Below are positions 34,388 to 36,017 of a stretch of DNA of 36,017 bases, in pieces (within the stretch, counting starts at the first letter, position 1; each line of letters starts with the position of its first letter). The notes under the pieces are model-generated. The model ran no database searches. It saw nothing but the letters and a program-made list of their open reading frames with translations, and was not told the origin of the DNA. The stretch is from Cyclobacteriaceae bacterium. Its GTDB lineage: Bacteria > Bacteroidota > Bacteroidia > Cytophagales > Cyclobacteriaceae. The translations under genes were made by a program, and so were the position numbers. The stretch covers positions 1-36,017 of the forward strand of contig JAAUQL010000062.1 of the NCBI GenBank assembly GCA_012033595.1. Direction: 5' to 3'.

Positions 34388-35494
34388 ATGACACAAGATA
34401 CCATGAATCACTTTATTAATTTAGTTCTACTAATTGCTATATCGCCTTTTTGCGCGGGACAAGATCAGTCGCCACTTATGATTTCTCCTCCTGACGCGGA
34501 TGCGGTGATTTCTTATTTTCAGCAGTGCCCCGAAAGTCCGGATGGCAAAAAAATGGCATTCACTATTTTTTATCAACCAGACTCCATGGGTATTGTAGTG
34601 AAAGATTTGAATTCAGGCGAACTGAAGACAATAAATAAAATAAAAGGACAGGTACGGCATACGGGTGCGCATCCTATTTGGATAGATAATGAATCGCTGA
34701 TTTACGGCAGTCCATCGGAATATGTAATTTACCACCACAACATTATAACAGGAGCAATAAGGCAATACCCGGGGGGCAAAATCAGCGACTATTCCCTTAT
34801 TAACAAAAAATTACTGTTCGTTAACTCCAATAAAAATATGGGGCAAGTTGGAGTTTACACCATGGATTTTAGCTCAAATGAAGGTGATTGTGTAGTATCT
34901 CTGGATGATGTCGCCACTTTAAAAGAGGAAATAGGAACAATAAATCCATTAAATTATTGGCGTATCGATCATCCGTATTGGAGCCCCAATGGCAAAAAAA
35001 TCCTTTTTCAGATTAAAACCGACAAAAATAAATCTACTAAAAAAGATGATTATATTTTTTATGCAGATGAATATGGTGAGCACATTCATTTTATAGGCAG
35101 GAAACCTATGCATGTGCAATGGTGGGACAACGAATCGGTATTTGGTCACGACTGGCAAGATAAGGAGGATTATTATATGCGCAGGTATGATTTGAAAGGC
35201 AATTTAGTTGAGGAGCTTTCAGGCCCCGGATGTCATGGTGCAGTTTCTCCCGACAGGCAATGGATAGTGACTGAAAGCTGGTATGGGAGTGATCCAATTC
35301 GGGTATTTTTGTATCGAAAGGGAAAAACCAATCACGAAAAACTGCTATTCGAGCAAAAGGCCATCGTAAATGGCATTGAATTTTGGAAAGTGCGTTCTCA
35401 TGTCCATCCGGCATTTTCGCGTGATGGAAAGAAGGTTTACTTCAACGGGCAAGGAGCAGATGGAAAATCAAAAGTATGGAGGTACAGCCTTTAA
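34388..35494 (+). CDS. Secreted beta-propeller, oligogalacturonate lyase (PL22)/TolB-like
   Basis: This 368-residue protein has a signal peptide (MNHFINLVLLIAISPFCAGQ) and repeated propeller blades with PDGKKMAF, SPNGKKILF, SPDRQWIV and SRDGKKVYFNG. An internal ATG at 34403 may be the true start. The blades and the histidine positions recall oligogalacturonate lyases. Candidate metal residues are H242 (KPMHVQWW), H283 (GCHGAVSP), and H338 and H340 (RSHVHPAFS). In PL22 enzymes, as recalled, a Gln precedes the His-x-His pair; here that place is Val, so activity may differ. It lies 140 bp after the GH5 gene and is probably the last gene of the locus. A non-enzymatic TolB-like binding role is the alternative. 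Confidence 0.65.
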   Translation: MTQDTMNHFINLVLLIAISPFCAGQDQSPLMISPPDADAVISYFQQCPESPDGKKMAFTIFYQPDSMGIVVKDLNSGELKTINKIKGQVRHTGAHPIWIDNESLIYGSPSEYVIYHHNIITGAIRQYPGGKISDYSLINKKLLFVNSNKNMGQVGVYTMDFSSNEGDCVVSLDDVATLKEEIGTINPLNYWRIDHPYWSPNGKKILFQIKTDKNKSTKKDDYIFYADEYGEHIHFIGRKPMHVQWWDNESVFGHDWQDKEDYYMRRYDLKGNLVEELSGPGCHGAVSPDRQWIVTESWYGSDPIRVFLYRKGKTNHEKLLFEQKAIVNGIEFWKVRSHVHPAFSRDGKKVYFNGQGADGKSKVWRYSL

Positions 35495-35621
35495 AATGAC
35501 GGTAAAAATGCCAATTTAAAAAGAATAAAAGTATTGTCTTTTATAGTCAGTGTAGTAGGTGTAGGTCTCTGATGCGATCAAAATCGATTCGTTTGCCCTG
35601 GCAATCGATTACCTTCCCGGC

Positions 35622-35700
35622 CCCAGCGTTATCCGCACGAAACACTACCCCCACCTCAGCCTTATCCGTAGTAAACTCTGAGGAAGAAGCGTTAGCTGGG
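35622..35700. repeat. Nested degenerate hairpin repeats, copies 3 and 4
   Basis: Copy 3 (35654-35683) has arms CCTCAG/CTGAGG and core CCTTATCCGTAGTAAACT, two bases different from the 25.8-kb copy. Copy 4 (35622-35650) is a poorer relative containing CAGCGTTATCCGCACGAAA. The outer arms CCCAGC (35622-35627) and GCTGGG (35695-35700) enclose both, so the whole 79 bp can fold as a nested structure. It lies directly beyond the stop of the truncated DinB remnant and the end of the propeller gene. Confidence 0.5.
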
Positions 35701-35958
35701 TTAACTGCCTTTTCTCATTATTTGATTTAGATGATGTTCTAAATGGTCAACATAATCCTCCATCAGAAATTTTAAATCAGAAAATTTGCCTTCTGCAATT
35801 TCCATCTCATAGTTCAAGTTAGTTTCTGTTTGATTCTTCATCACACTTACAATCCTTTTATTCACTGCCAGCCACAAATTGGTGATTTCATCAATATTTG
35901 TCTCCTGATAATTATTTGCTTTAACCCAACTTGCACCGGAAGGGCATCGAAAACACAA
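35701..35958 (-). pseudogene. C-terminal remnant of a DinB-family protein
   Basis: The 85-residue frame ends with WVKANNYQETNIDEITNLWLAVNKRIVSVM...KFLMEDYVDHLEHHLNQIM, which looks like the last half of a DinB-fold (DinB_2) protein, including the metal-type His residues of DHLEHHLNQ. Family members are about 150-180 residues long. Here the similarity stops at about Trp11, and a TAA lies four codons further upstream in the same frame. None of the other frames to the window edge continues the fold convincingly. The 5' half therefore appears lost or displaced, perhaps by a deletion or insertion at about 35925-35945. DinB-like proteins act in stress, thiol or metal-dependent transferase roles, but this fragment is unlikely to be functional. 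Confidence 0.55.
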
Positions 35959-36017
35959 ATTTTAAGATATTTTCTTGTACAAATCATGTACTGCGTGCTG
36001 GAATCGGGGTTTTGTGT

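Noticed and set aside
1-36017. CRISPR array, tRNA, rRNA, prophage or intact insertion sequence
   Set aside because: No regularly spaced repeats, tRNA-like cloverleaf, rRNA-like sequence, transposase or phage structural gene could be recognised on either strand.

Overview
The window looks like a chromosomal segment of a Bacteroidota member, most likely Cytophagales. The reasons are a SusC/SusD pair with a FecI-type sigma factor and FecR anti-sigma factor, lipoboxes and Tat signals on secreted carbohydrate enzymes, few Shine-Dalgarno sites, and several Bacteroidota-type -7 boxes (TAnnTTTG). No rRNA, tRNA, CRISPR array, intact insertion sequence or phage gene was seen.

Left part (about 0.3-7.3 kb, minus strand). 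Reading leftward: a KamA-type lysine 2,3-aminomutase, a small lipoprotein, then a tightly coupled operon with 4-bp overlaps. The operon encodes a fusion of a GNAT acetyltransferase to a histone-deacetylase/acetylpolyamine-amidohydrolase-like domain, followed by two different D-Ala-D-Ala-ligase-like ATP-grasp enzymes. A stand-alone GNAT lies downstream. The deacetylase reading frame is broken by one base exactly at an in-frame GGGTTTG heptamer.

Middle part (7.7-12.4 kb): a secreted GH29 fucosidase-like enzyme, an SRPBCC-fold protein, a low-molecular-weight phosphatase-like protein and a HerA-like ATPase (DUF853). At 12.8-17.8 kb (plus strand) lies a second compact operon: GNAT-nitrilase fusion, tandem-GNAT-like protein, RimB-type ATP-dependent zinc protease (broken by one missing base), RimK-like ATP-grasp ligase and an AstE/aspartoacylase-like deacylase. 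The two operons share one theme: ATP-grasp amide-bond makers, several kinds of amide hydrolase, and GNAT domains. With the neighbouring lysine aminomutase they may form an undescribed system that makes and trims acylated amino-acid or peptide conjugates. This is the most interesting content of the window, but its product is unknown.

Right part (17.9-36 kb): an SDR, a lipoprotein FAD oxidoreductase, a DUF892 ferritin-like protein with a clear terminator, a Tat-exported sugar isomerase-like protein paired with a Tat-exported Gfo/Idh/MocA oxidoreductase, an endonuclease/exonuclease/phosphatase-family protein and a lipoprotein. Then comes a polysaccharide-utilization locus: fecI-like sigma, fecR-like anti-sigma, susC with an STN signalling domain, susD (interrupted by an in-frame TGA), a GH5 lipoprotein and a secreted beta-propeller resembling oligogalacturonate lyases. 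The window ends in a truncated DinB-family remnant beside a degenerate 30-bp hairpin repeat that also occurs at about 25.0 and 25.8 kb.

Three otherwise convincing genes each carry a single-base lesion. This may mean local gene decay or consensus sequence error, and raw reads would decide between them.
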